Origin: UBA6115 sp050953005
GTDB lineage: Bacteria; Bacillota; Clostridia; Christensenellales; Aristaeellaceae
Direction of reading: 5' to 3'
Length of the DNA: 64,000 nt
NCBI GenBank assembly: GCA_050953005.1
Contig: JBMNLV010000005.1
Coordinates: forward strand, 62,001 to 126,000
Below the pieces are notes generated by a model. That model worked only from the letters and a program-made list of their open reading frames with translations. It was not told where the DNA came from and ran no database searches. Each line of letters starts with the position of its first letter. The first letter of the stretch is position 1. Both the position numbers and the translations under genes were made by a program. This document shows positions 25,514 to 34,890 of this stretch, piece by piece.

Positions 25514-28500
25514 TTACAGCGTCAGCCGCAGCGTTTTGACTTCAAAGGCGCCAAAGCGCAGCCTGAGGCAGCCTTCGCTCAGGGGCAGCCGCTCCCGCCT
25601 GTTTTCCAGCATGTCGCAGGCATAAACGGCCTTGACGGGCAGGTTGATGGCCAGCGCACAATCGGTATCGGCCTTCTTGGCCTCATACAGCCGCAGGATC
25701 AGGTCGCCCGAGCGGTCCTCCGCGGGCTTGAGCGCGTCAATGAAGATATTGTCCTCATCCAGGGCGAAGGCGCTGAAGTCAGCCGCCTGCCCGGCCCTGA
25801 CCACCGGCGGCACGTTGAGCGCGTAGGCCTCGCGCACCACCGGCGCGCTGATGAAGGGGCCTTCCCAGGCGGTGAAGGAATAGGTAAATTGGTGCTCGCC
25901 GCCGTCGGTCTTCATCTCCGGGCAGGCGGCCGCGCGCAGCAGCGTCAGCCGCAGCTCATTGCCGTGCATGCTGATGCCGTACTTGCAGTCATTGAGCACC
26001 GCGGCGCCGTGGTTCTCATCGCACAGGGCACTCCAGCGCTGGTTGCAGACCTCAAAGCGGTCCTTGTCATAGGCCCGGGAGCGGTGGGTGGGCCGGCTCA
26101 TGTAGCCGTACTGGATCTCGTTGAGGCCCTCGGTGGCCTTGACGTCAATGGGGAAGGATACCTTGAGCAGGCGGTGCAGCTCGTCCCAGTGGACGGTGGT
26201 CACAAAGTCCAGCCGCCGGCTGGCGTAATCCAGCACGATGTCCTGGGTGAGGGCGGAGCTGTGCAGGTCCCGCGTCAGGCGGATGACGGCGCGCAGGCCG
26301 CCGGAGAGCGCCAGGCTGAGCGTGACCGGCTCGTCCAGGGGCACCTCCTGCAGTTCATAGTGGGAGTCGATGTCCCAGGCGTCGAACAGGCGCGGCACAT
26401 CCTTGTACATCAAAAAGCGGTTCATCGGCCCCGCGGCGTGCTCACGGCCGGATTCCTTGTCGACAAAGGAGGTCACCTCGCCGCGCCGGTTGATCTTCAC
26501 GCGCACCAGCTCGTTTTCCATGACCGCGCCGGTTTTGGTGAGCCGGGCGGTGACCGCCTTGTAGCGCGGCCGCTTCTCTGAGGGGCTGAGGCTCAGCGCG
26601 CCGAAGGCCGGCAGCGGGGCAAGCGCCAGCAGGCCCTCATCCGTTTGCTGGGTCTTGAGCGCCTCGCCGTCCGCGGTGACCGCGCCCTGCGTGAAGGACC
26701 CGGGCAGCAGCACAAGCTGCTCGCGCGGGAAGGACAGGGAGTTGTACACTGTGGCGCCGGAGGTGTTTTCCTGCAGGCTGTTGAGCGCATCCTCGCGCGC
26801 CCGGCGCGCTTCTTGGATGAGCTGCCCATACACCCGGACAGCCTCCACGTTGACGCGGCCGATGGAGGAACCGGGCAGGATGTCGTGGAACTGGTTGACC
26901 AAGAGCTTCTTCCAGGCGTCCTGAAGCGCGTCATAAGGGAAGTCAAAGCCCTTGAGCATGGCCAGGCTGCCCCAGGCCTCGGCCTCGCGCAGCGCGACCT
27001 CGCCCTTGCGGTTGCCCTTTTTGACACGGGCCTGGGTGGTGTACACGCCGCGGTGAGCGGAAAAGTACAGCTCGCCCACATAGGTGTTCCGCGGCCCGCC
27101 GGCCGCTTCCATATCGTCAAAGAAGCGGTTGGGCGTGGCATGGATGACCCGCGGCATGCCCTGCAGGTTGTTCTCGCGGCTGACGTTTTCGATCATCTGA
27201 CGACAGGGCCCTCCTCCCCCGTCGCCATAGCCGTAGGGCAGCAGGAAAGCGTCCAGGCCGCGCTTTTGCACGCGGTTTTTCCATACGCCGCAAATCTCGC
27301 TCGGGTCGGTGCGGTAGGTATAGGAAGTGGGCAGGAAGGAGGTCACCCGCGAGCCATCCGCGCCCTGCCAGGTGAAGTAGTGATAGGGGAAGCGGTCGCC
27401 CTCGTTGTAGGACCAGAAAATTTTCTGGGTTACCAGGCGGTCCACGCCGCACCCTTTGAGGATTTGCGGCAGCGCGGCCGAATAGCCGAAGGTGTCCGGC
27501 AGCCACAGCAGGCGGCTGTCAACGCCAAACACTTCCTTGTAGTAGCGCTTGCCGTACACCAGCTGGCGGATGAGCGACTCGCCCGAGGTCATGTTGGTGT
27601 CAGGCTCCACGTACATGGCGCCGTCCGCCACCCAGCGGCCATCCCTGACGGCCTGGCGGACCTTCTCAAACAACTGGGGGTAGTGGCGCTGGCACATCTC
27701 ATAGGAGGCGGGCTGGGACTGGATGAACACATAGTCCGGGTACTGCTCCAACAGCCGCAGCTGCGCCGCGAAGGTGCGCGCGGTCTTGCGGTGGGTCTCG
27801 GCCATGGGCCACAGCCATGCCAGGTCCAGGTGGGCGTTGCCCACGGCGTAAAACACCGGCACGGTGGAGCCGTTTTTGGCCTTGAACAGGGGGGCCAGCA
27901 GCGCCCGCGCCTTTTTGTAGTCACGGATGCGCGCCCGGGCGTCCTGCTCAAAATCCACGGCCAGGGTGAAGCTTTCCAGCGCCGCGGCCAGCTTGTCCGC
28001 GCGCAGGCTGTCGGGGTTGACCTGCTCGACAAGCTGCATGAGGATCTCGACATCCACCAGCAGCTGCCAGGCCTCTTCATTCCAGACGCCCCAGGTGCAC
28101 TCGCCGATCATGGCGCGCTGGCCTTCGGCCAGGGGGTCCCGGTAGGCGCCCGGCAGCACGGGGCCGGTGGCGCAGCCGCCCAGGCGGCTTTCCCCGATCC
28201 AGTGGCCGGCGTAGGACTCGATATAGATTTCAAAGCGCTCTCCGGGCCTGGCGTCGCCGGTGAGAAAGTTGTCTTCCAGGTAGTGCAGGGGAATTTTCAC
28301 CCAGTCGGAGCGGTAGGTGCCGAAGGGCTGGCCGTTGACAAAAATGGTGGCCTCGCCCCCGGTGGGCAGGTTCATCACAATGCGTTCCCCGGCGGCTGAG
28401 GGAGGGATGTGAACGGTGTCGCGCAGCCAGCAGTATTCATAGGTTTTGCCCCAGCGCGTGCCCCGGGGCATGGGCTGGTAATTAAGCTGTCTGGCCTGGC

Positions 28501-28630
28501 TCAGCGTCAGGTGCTCCATGGTCAGGCTGCCTTCGAAATTGAAGTCATTCAGCGGGTGGTAGATGTCCTGCTTGAGGGTGTTGACCCAGTGGTCCAGCCT
28601 TCTGCGCCATTCCGAGTGCATATGTTTCAT
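25514..28630 (-). CDS. Alpha-mannosidase, glycoside hydrolase family 38
   Basis: 1038 residues, cytosolic (no signal peptide). An N-terminal beta/helical region is followed by the GH38 catalytic domain: GNAHLDLAWLWP (about 262-273, zinc His and Asp) and LWLPDTFGYSAALPQ (about 373-387), whose Asp is the family nucleophile. The GH38 middle helical domain (FHDILPGSSIGRVNVEA) and C-terminal beta-sandwich complete the standard layout and length. It should cleave alpha-mannosides from imported oligosaccharides. I chose the ATG at 28628-28630 because GGGAGG is 6 bp upstream. It is divergent from a sugar-uptake operon, which may supply its substrate. Confidence 0.95.
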   Translation of the reverse strand: MKHMHSEWRRRLDHWVNTLKQDIYHPLNDFNFEGSLTMEHLTLSQARQLNYQPMPRGTRWGKTYEYCWLRDTVHIPPSAAGERIVMNLPTGGEATIFVNGQPFGTYRSDWVKIPLHYLEDNFLTGDARPGERFEIYIESYAGHWIGESRLGGCATGPVLPGAYRDPLAEGQRAMIGECTWGVWNEEAWQLLVDVEILMQLVEQVNPDSLRADKLAAALESFTLAVDFEQDARARIRDYKKARALLAPLFKAKNGSTVPVFYAVGNAHLDLAWLWPMAETHRKTARTFAAQLRLLEQYPDYVFIQSQPASYEMCQRHYPQLFEKVRQAVRDGRWVADGAMYVEPDTNMTSGESLIRQLVYGKRYYKEVFGVDSRLLWLPDTFGYSAALPQILKGCGVDRLVTQKIFWSYNEGDRFPYHYFTWQGADGSRVTSFLPTSYTYRTDPSEICGVWKNRVQKRGLDAFLLPYGYGDGGGGPCRQMIENVSRENNLQGMPRVIHATPNRFFDDMEAAGGPRNTYVGELYFSAHRGVYTTQARVKKGNRKGEVALREAEAWGSLAMLKGFDFPYDALQDAWKKLLVNQFHDILPGSSIGRVNVEAVRVYGQLIQEARRAREDALNSLQENTSGATVYNSLSFPREQLVLLPGSFTQGAVTADGEALKTQQTDEGLLALAPLPAFGALSLSPSEKRPRYKAVTARLTKTGAVMENELVRVKINRRGEVTSFVDKESGREHAAGPMNRFLMYKDVPRLFDAWDIDSHYELQEVPLDEPVTLSLALSGGLRAVIRLTRDLHSSALTQDIVLDYASRRLDFVTTVHWDELHRLLKVSFPIDVKATEGLNEIQYGYMSRPTHRSRAYDKDRFEVCNQRWSALCDENHGAAVLNDCKYGISMHGNELRLTLLRAAACPEMKTDGGEHQFTYSFTAWEGPFISAPVVREAYALNVPPVVRAGQAADFSAFALDEDNIFIDALKPAEDRSGDLILRLYEAKKADTDCALAINLPVKAVYACDMLENRRERLPLSEGCLRLRFGAFEVKTLRLTL

Positions 28631-29205
28631 CGGCATCCTCCCGTCTATGTTTTTTCCCATTATGACGCCTCAGGCGGAATGTTACAAGCGTTCCCGGCTC
28701 AAAACAATCGATGCATCAGCCGATTGCCGCGCAGGCACTTCGGACGCGGGGCATCCGGGGACTTGTTTGAGGAGAAGCTGAGCGATATGAACAACCCGGC
28801 GAAGCGCTCTGCCGGCGCTGCGTTGTATCGCGCTTGTTTATAAAATCCAGGTAAATTCTAAATCAAAACATTCCGCTGCAGATTGACTTCAAGCGGCTGA
28901 AAATTACAATCAAATTGTTGATGCGCAAACTGAGGCATGTCATTCAAGGCAGGTTTGGAGAGGAGGTTAAGCCAGACACAAACGGTTTATATGTTGGAGG
29001 TGGTTGAAAGAATAAGCACATCATCCGGAGGTTTAAAAGCAAAGTTTTGAAACAAAGAGTTGCATACGGATTTTGCTCTGTGATCGGCAAATCGCTCATG
29101 ACCCGAGGCAAAGAGCTTAGAAAAAGGCAGTTTATACCAGAATCTCAATGTTGAGAAACGAAGTCTTGAATGATGGCTGAAACCGAATGGAAGAAAGGAA
29201 CGAAA
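28631..29205. other. Divergent intergenic region between GH38 and the sugar-uptake operon
   Basis: 575 bp with no convincing gene. A plus-strand stretch ending at 28843 (FEEKLSDMNNPAKRSAG) looks faintly protein-like but has no start and no known relatives. A weak promoter candidate, TTGACT-N17-ACAATC near 28884-28912, may serve the operon. No clear operator palindrome was found. Confidence 0.35.
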
Positions 29206-30726
29206 ATGAAAAAGAAAATTTATCTCTTTTTGCTGATAGCGATCACCATGATGTCTTTTGTTTTTCAAGGTGTGATGGCTGAAGATAAGGACCCTGTCCA
29301 TATCATCATGACAGACCCGTACTACGGCGATTCATCAAGTACTGAGGGGTATAAGCTGGTTCAAGATTATATTCTCAAGGAAACCGGGATTTTGCTCGAC
29401 TCTTATCGCTTTGACAGCGCAACTAAAAACGAGAAAATCAATCTGCTGCTTTCCTCAGGAGAAAAACTCAATTTCTTTTGGGGATATTGGACAAAATATT
29501 ATAAAACCGGCCTGATTAAGCCGATAAATGATTATTTGGATTTGATTCCAAGCGTGCAGGAAAGATGGAAGGACTATGAGGGCTTTAACACCGTAACCAC
29601 CGCAGACGGAACTGTCTGGGGAATACCTCGCATCTCAAACAGGGCCTTCTATCAATCGTTTATCCGTAAAGACTGGATGGACAAATTGGGCCTGGAATAC
29701 CCGACAAATTTTGAAGACTACGAAAAAGTGCTCTACGAACTGAAGAAGGCGGATCCGTATGGAAACGGAGACACGCTGACGCTGATTACGCGAGGCGGAA
29801 TAACAACATTGGAATATCATTTTCTCGCTGCTTTCACGGAGCATGGGCGGTCCAACTGGTGGGATGATAAAGAAAATTCTTTAAAGCCATACTATTTGCA
29901 GCCGGGATATTACGATTTTCTGGTGAAAATGCATCAATGGTATGTTGACGGGATCATTCACCCTGAAAACTATTTGTGGAATCTTGCTACTGTCAGGCAG
30001 TATCTTGCGTCCGGCCGCGTTGCCGCCTCCGCTGCATACACGACTGATCTTTCCAACCAATTCGTAACCACAAAAATGAATTACCCCGGCGCCGAATGGT
30101 GGTACGCTGCCGAAGGCATGACCGGCCCGAACGGCAACAAATGCGAAACGCTGATCGCCGGCAATGATGAATGCCAAATGCTGCATGCGAATAATACGCC
30201 TGAAGAGGATAAGGCAGTCATGGCTCTGTTTGAGTGGGCTTTTTCCTCATGGCATAACAACAAGGTACTGCAGTCCGGCATTGAGGGCATACATTGGGAA
30301 TATGACGACAGTTTCGAAAACGCCCGGGAACTGCACATCACAAAGCCTATCGAAAACAAAGTGCCCTACAATGGTGACTTTTGGTTTTCCATCGGCATCC
30401 CGCTTGAAGCGGACTGCATCATGTATGACTTGGATGGGCAGCAGAATTATCACAACTATATGCTCAGAAGGCAGAAAGATTTCTTTACCTGCACCGCTCC
30501 TTATGACTTGAATGTGATTTATAACAAAGCAATATTACTGGAAAACGTCCCGTCCGCAAATGATATCAACACAATGGTATCCGAGCAGATTCTTAAGTTC
30601 TATATCGGCGAGAGGGAACTCAGTGCTGATGAGTGGGGGAAATTTATCCAGGAACTCTACGACGCCGGGATGCAAAGCTATATCGATGAGTACACAAGCC
30701 AGTATGTAAACTGGACCGGTATGTAA
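29206..30726 (+). CDS. Extracellular solute-binding protein of a CUT1 sugar ABC transporter
   Basis: 506 residues. The N-terminus (MKKKIYLFLLIAITMMSFVF) is a signal peptide without the usual lipobox cysteine, which is odd for a Bacillota binding protein: it may be anchored by its signal helix or released. The mature part is family-1 solute-binding fold with INDYLDLIPSVQERWKDYEG and aromatic-rich ligand segments (GAEWWYAAEGMTGPNG). ATG 29206 follows GAAAGGAACG. Two permeases follow; as in most CUT1 LplB/YtcP systems the ATPase is not encoded here and is probably a shared MsmX-type protein. Confidence 0.9.
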   Translation: MKKKIYLFLLIAITMMSFVFQGVMAEDKDPVHIIMTDPYYGDSSSTEGYKLVQDYILKETGILLDSYRFDSATKNEKINLLLSSGEKLNFFWGYWTKYYKTGLIKPINDYLDLIPSVQERWKDYEGFNTVTTADGTVWGIPRISNRAFYQSFIRKDWMDKLGLEYPTNFEDYEKVLYELKKADPYGNGDTLTLITRGGITTLEYHFLAAFTEHGRSNWWDDKENSLKPYYLQPGYYDFLVKMHQWYVDGIIHPENYLWNLATVRQYLASGRVAASAAYTTDLSNQFVTTKMNYPGAEWWYAAEGMTGPNGNKCETLIAGNDECQMLHANNTPEEDKAVMALFEWAFSSWHNNKVLQSGIEGIHWEYDDSFENARELHITKPIENKVPYNGDFWFSIGIPLEADCIMYDLDGQQNYHNYMLRRQKDFFTCTAPYDLNVIYNKAILLENVPSANDINTMVSEQILKFYIGERELSADEWGKFIQELYDAGMQSYIDEYTSQYVNWTGM

Positions 30727-30735
30727 AATCAATCC

Positions 30736-30768
30736 CGCGCTGCAAAGGAATTTTTCCTTTGCAGCGCG
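30736..30768 (+). other. Strong hairpin between binding-protein and permease genes
   Basis: CGCGCTGCAAAGGAA, a 3-nt loop, and its exact complement: 15 bp of perfect stem, 10 bp after the binding-protein stop. There is no T-run after it. Such hairpins protect the upstream binding-protein mRNA and reduce permease expression, giving the usual excess of binding protein (inference). Confidence 0.7.
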
Positions 30769-30802
30769 CTATGGAACGCGTTATTGATAAAGGAAAGAAG
30801 AA

Positions 30803-31849
30803 GTGAAAACAGGCAGCGCAAAAAACGTAATAGAAACAATTATAGCAATTGTTGCAGTTTTTGCCCTTGTGTCTTTAGTATTGATTTTAATCTCAAAGCA
30901 TAGAAAGAAGAAAAATGCTGAGGTGTTCATATACGCTTTATCGTGGCGTTCATCATTTAGGCAATACTGGCTGTTATACTTGATGATGATTCCCGGCGTA
31001 TTATATTTCCTTGTCTTTAAGTATGCGCCCATGGTCGGTGTCGTCATGGCATTCAAGCAATATTCGCCCTATTCGGGTATCGCAGGCCTGTTTACCAGTG
31101 AATGGGCAGGGTTTCAATGGTTTAGCAGATTTACAAACTCAATATATTTCGAGAGGCTGGTGAGAAACAGCTTTGTCATCAGCCTGAAGAAAATCATTGT
31201 TTGTTTTCCTGCTTCCATCATTTTAGCGTTGATGCTAAACTCCGTACCCAACTTGCGATTCAAAAAATCGATTCAAACCATATCCTATTTGCCCCATTTC
31301 CTCTCAATGGTGGTCATTTGCAGTATTGTGCGTTCATTAGTTTCAGTAGACGGCGGGCTTGTGAACGCGATCATTAAAATGTTCGGCGCGGATCCCATTG
31401 TGTTTTTGGGAAGCAAACAGCATTTTCACAGCATTTTGGTGATATCGGAGCTGTGGCGGACCGTTGGCTGGGGGTCAATCATTTACCTGGCTGCTATCAC
31501 GGGCATCGACCCCAATCTGTATGAAGCGGCCAAGGTTGATGGAGCAAACTGGCATCATCAGATTTGGCATATTACCTTGCCGGGCATTGCGTCCATCATC
31601 TCGCTGATGCTGATTTTGCGTTCGGGAGACTTGCTGGATGCCGGTTTTGAGCAAATATTCCTCTTGTATTCCAGTTCGGTTTATGAGGTCGCCGACATTA
31701 TCGATACATATGTTTATCGCGAGGGATTAATCAATTTGAATTATTCATACTCTACCGCTGTCAATCTCTTTAAGTCGGTCATCGCACTGATCTTGGTGCT
31801 TTCCAGCAACAGCTTTGCGAAGCGGATGGGACAGGAGGGGATCTGGTAA
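30803..31849 (+). CDS. Sugar ABC transporter permease, LplB type (CUT1)
   Basis: 348 residues with about seven hydrophobic helices, the first (residues 7-32) an N-terminal extension. The cytoplasmic EAA loop is EAAKVDGANWHHQIWHITLP, which contacts the ATPase. PGVLYFLVFKYAPMVGVVMAFK is characteristic of LplB-like permeases for oligosaccharides. A GTG start follows AAAGGAAAGAAGAA. The stop overlaps the ATG of the second permease, so the two are coupled and form the heterodimeric channel. Confidence 0.92.
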   Translation: MKTGSAKNVIETIIAIVAVFALVSLVLILISKHRKKKNAEVFIYALSWRSSFRQYWLLYLMMIPGVLYFLVFKYAPMVGVVMAFKQYSPYSGIAGLFTSEWAGFQWFSRFTNSIYFERLVRNSFVISLKKIIVCFPASIILALMLNSVPNLRFKKSIQTISYLPHFLSMVVICSIVRSLVSVDGGLVNAIIKMFGADPIVFLGSKQHFHSILVISELWRTVGWGSIIYLAAITGIDPNLYEAAKVDGANWHHQIWHITLPGIASIISLMLILRSGDLLDAGFEQIFLLYSSSVYEVADIIDTYVYREGLINLNYSYSTAVNLFKSVIALILVLSSNSFAKRMGQEGIW

Positions 31850-32742
31850 TGGCATTGAAGAATATAACAAGAGGAGAAACAATATATATTCGCGTGAACT
31901 ATATTTTGCTGTCCCTGTTCGCGTTTTTCATTCTGGTTCCCCTGCTGAGCGTCTTTGTTACGTCTTTTGTGAGCGCTGATGAAATCGCCCGGCGGGGAGA
32001 GTTTATCCTCTGGCCTGAGAAATTCGATTTGAATTCATATAAATTGGTTTTTATGTCTCCCAATATCTGGCGCGGATATCAGAATACTTTATTTGTTGTG
32101 GTCGTTGGCACGGCCCTCAGCCTGGCCGTAACCGTATTATTAGCGTATCCGCTGTCGAAAAGGCGAATGCGCGGAAGAACAATGATACTGGGATTGATTT
32201 TTTTCACGATGCTGTTTTCAGGCGGAACCGTGCCGACTTATTTAACGGTGAAAGCCGTGGGGCTAATCAATAAACGATGGGCGCTCATTATTCCTTATTT
32301 GGTGAGCGCGTGGAATCTGCTGCTGATGCGGAACTTCTTTTATACCATTCCCGATTCCATCGAAGAAGCATCTTACCTTGACGGCGCGAACCAATTCCAA
32401 ATCTTGATATATGTTGTTCTACCGCTATCGCTTCCATCGATAGCGACGATCGGAATGTTTTATGGCGTGGGATACTGGAACGCTTGGTGGCCAGGCGTCA
32501 TCTATCTGAACTCAAACGAGTACCAGCCTGTCCAGAACGTTATGCGGACCATTGTGATGGCGGCTACTGCGGCGCAGGCGGATTTTGATGTTGTGTCTTT
32601 TTCGGATGACGCGAGGCTGCCGCCGTCTCAGACGCTGAAAAACGCCACGATCGTCATCAGCACAATCCCTATTTTGTTAGTCTATCCGCTGGTTCAGAAG
32701 TACTTCGTAAAAGGAACCTTGGCCGGTTCAGTTAAGGGATAA
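31849..32742 (+). CDS. Sugar ABC transporter permease, YtcP/AraQ type (CUT1)
   Basis: 297 residues, six predicted helices. The EAA loop is EEASYLDGANQFQILIYVVL followed by PLSLPSIATI. The segment near the C-terminus (LPPSQTLKNATIVISTIPIL, then YPLVQKYFVKGTLAGSVKG) is the signature end of YtcP-like permeases. ATG overlaps the previous stop by one base. With the 30803 gene it completes the membrane part of the importer. Confidence 0.93.
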   Translation: MALKNITRGETIYIRVNYILLSLFAFFILVPLLSVFVTSFVSADEIARRGEFILWPEKFDLNSYKLVFMSPNIWRGYQNTLFVVVVGTALSLAVTVLLAYPLSKRRMRGRTMILGLIFFTMLFSGGTVPTYLTVKAVGLINKRWALIIPYLVSAWNLLLMRNFFYTIPDSIEEASYLDGANQFQILIYVVLPLSLPSIATIGMFYGVGYWNAWWPGVIYLNSNEYQPVQNVMRTIVMAATAAQADFDVVSFSDDARLPPSQTLKNATIVISTIPILLVYPLVQKYFVKGTLAGSVKG

Positions 32743-32851
32743 GGGGCGCTCGACAGAATACCCTTGCTTGTGATTGACTGAACAGTGGTGATTTCCTGTG
32801 AATATAAGGGCACACAGAACCTGAGGGAAATTTTATGATCGGTGGTACGGA

Positions 32852-33643
32852 ATGATGACACGGCTTGACGAATTGTTATCCGGAGAAAAATTGTTCATTG
32901 GAGCACACCGCGGATTTTCGTCAAACTATCCGGAAAACACTCTTTTGTCGATTTGGGAGGGCGTTCGCCTGGGTGTGGACCTGGTTGAAGTTGATGTTTA
33001 TTTGACAAGCGATGAAATACCTGTACTGGCTCATGATTTTCGTTTGGAGCGCTGCTCAAATGCAAAAGGGTATATCCACGAGTTTTCCTTAAGCGAGCTT
33101 AAACGGTTGGATTTTGGCGGCCACAAGCATTCAATGTTTTCAGGATTGAAATTGCCGACCCTTGAGGAGTTTGTTGAGATGATGCTTCCTGCAGCGCATG
33201 TTTTGATCAACATTGATTTCAAGGTGTATCCCCATACGATGAAAACAGTGCAAAAAGTGATGCCGATTTTGCAAAGCGCCGGGCTGATCGACAGATGTAT
33301 TTTTAACTGCGTCGATTGTGATGTAGTTGAGTATTTGTGTGATCATTACGGAAAACGCACAGTCGGCGCCCCCTATTTCTATCCGGGGATTTTGAATTTC
33401 AAGACAGGCGGCAATGGCACAATATCAAAACTCTGGGGGGTTTGTTTTCCTCAAAAAGACCTGACGCCCGAACACGCGGAATATTATCGCAGCAGAGGAG
33501 TATCTGTTGTTTGCACTTCGCCTGACACACCCGAGCAAGTGAAGCAATCACTTTCATGCAACGCGGTTTTGCCATTGTGCAACGATCCCAGGAATTTTAT
33601 AAAAACGGCCTCTGATGCGGGGATCTGGAAACCATATGCCTAA
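32852..33643 (+). CDS. Glycerophosphodiester phosphodiesterase family protein
   Basis: 263 residues, GDPD TIM barrel. AHRGFSSNYPENTL carries the first catalytic His and Glu; LVEVDVYLTSDEIPVLAHDF has the metal-binding acid and second His. No signal peptide, so cytosolic. Known members split glycerophosphodiesters to glycerol-3-phosphate. Its place in a sugar-uptake operon suggests a phosphodiester-linked glycan or lipid head group as the nutrient. Two adjacent ATGs (32852, 32855); the ribosome site is poor. The 109-bp gap to the permease has no terminator. Confidence 0.88.
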   Translation: MMTRLDELLSGEKLFIGAHRGFSSNYPENTLLSIWEGVRLGVDLVEVDVYLTSDEIPVLAHDFRLERCSNAKGYIHEFSLSELKRLDFGGHKHSMFSGLKLPTLEEFVEMMLPAAHVLINIDFKVYPHTMKTVQKVMPILQSAGLIDRCIFNCVDCDVVEYLCDHYGKRTVGAPYFYPGILNFKTGGNGTISKLWGVCFPQKDLTPEHAEYYRSRGVSVVCTSPDTPEQVKQSLSCNAVLPLCNDPRNFIKTASDAGIWKPYA

Positions 33644-33745
33644 AACGCTCATCCAAGGGGCGCAAACACGGAGCGCTTGCCACATTTTTATATGGAACTA
33701 TAATACAATAAGGTAAAGACTCGATTTACAGGAGGGGAGATCAAA

Positions 33746-34672
33746 ATGTTGTTGGGGCTTCAATCAGGCGTTTTGTTTGAGACACTGGGAGTGCGTGACG
33801 GTTTGAAATTGATGAAGGAAACGGGTTTTGACGCGCTGGATTATAACCTGAACAATGAATTGCCGGGCAATGATATACGTGACGGAAAAACCGACAGCAT
33901 CTTGTATCAGGAAGAAAAAGATATTTATAACCATTTATTGCCGCTTAAAACCCATTCTGAGCATTTTGGCATATCGATTCACCAGATACATGCGCCGTTT
34001 CCAACCCGTGTTGATGATATGGATGCACAGAAATCTCTCTTGACCGCGATTGAAAACACGATAAAGGCCGCGGTCTTTTTAGGCTGCGAAAAAGTCGTTG
34101 TTCATCCCCAGTATTTTCCATATATTGATGATGTTTCTCAGGAAGCGGAGTGGGAAATGAACCGGGAATTTTTCAGCCACTTCATTCCAATGCTGAAAAA
34201 GCACCGTATTTCTTTCTGCCTGGAAAACATGTTCACCAAGTTCAGAGGCAGAATCATAGCGTCTGTCTGCGCGGACGCCAAAGAGGCCTGCTTTTATATT
34301 GACAAACTGAATGAGCTTGCCGGGGAAAAACGCTTCTCTTTCTGTCTGGATACCGGCCATGTCAATCTTTGCTCCATGGATATTCGTGAAACGATCATTA
34401 CGTTGGGAAATCGTATTGAAGCTCTGCACATACATGACAATGACGGGCTTGATGACCAGCATGTCATGCCATACACCGGAATCATTGATTGGGAACGATT
34501 CTGCGAAGGCCTTGCGACGATTCATTATCAAGGCGCCCTTTGCTTTGAAACATTCAACTCGCTGAATAAGTTTCCTGTCGACTTATGGAGAGACTGCCTG
34601 ATGACGATCAGCAACACGGGGAAATTGTTCTCTGCCAGAATAACGTCCGGCAACTTTCCGGCCAAAGCATAG
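33746..34672 (+). CDS. Sugar phosphate isomerase/epimerase-like TIM-barrel protein
   Basis: 308 residues of the xylose-isomerase-like (AP endonuclease 2) barrel. Metal-binding positions are visible: Glu in CLENMFTKFRG, Asp and His in FCLDTGHVN, and His and Asp in ALHIHDNDG. Members isomerise or epimerise sugars or inositols. ATG follows GGAGGGGAG. It is the last gene of the uptake operon. The specific substrate is not deducible. Confidence 0.87.
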   Translation: MLLGLQSGVLFETLGVRDGLKLMKETGFDALDYNLNNELPGNDIRDGKTDSILYQEEKDIYNHLLPLKTHSEHFGISIHQIHAPFPTRVDDMDAQKSLLTAIENTIKAAVFLGCEKVVVHPQYFPYIDDVSQEAEWEMNREFFSHFIPMLKKHRISFCLENMFTKFRGRIIASVCADAKEACFYIDKLNELAGEKRFSFCLDTGHVNLCSMDIRETIITLGNRIEALHIHDNDGLDDQHVMPYTGIIDWERFCEGLATIHYQGALCFETFNSLNKFPVDLWRDCLMTISNTGKLFSARITSGNFPAKA

Positions 34673-34890
34673 CGGCATACCGAGATCTGAACGTTTCCGT
34701 ATCATTAAAATCCATGCGCTTTGAGCAGCGTGGATTTTTCATACTGAACGAATGGGTTCAGTATCATACAGAAAACAGCTGGGCGCGGGGGCCGCAGGCC
34801 CTCAGCCGGATGGGGCGGCATCTTCTTGACCCGGGAAGCCGGCGGAAGGTAAGATGGGAAGGAAGCAATAAGGATACGGGAGGTTCGGGC

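Noticed and set aside
34585..34890. N-terminal extension of SbcD by 102 residues
   Set aside because: It overlaps the isomerase gene and lacks family similarity; the TTG at 34891 has a GGGAGG site and starts exactly at the phosphoesterase domain.
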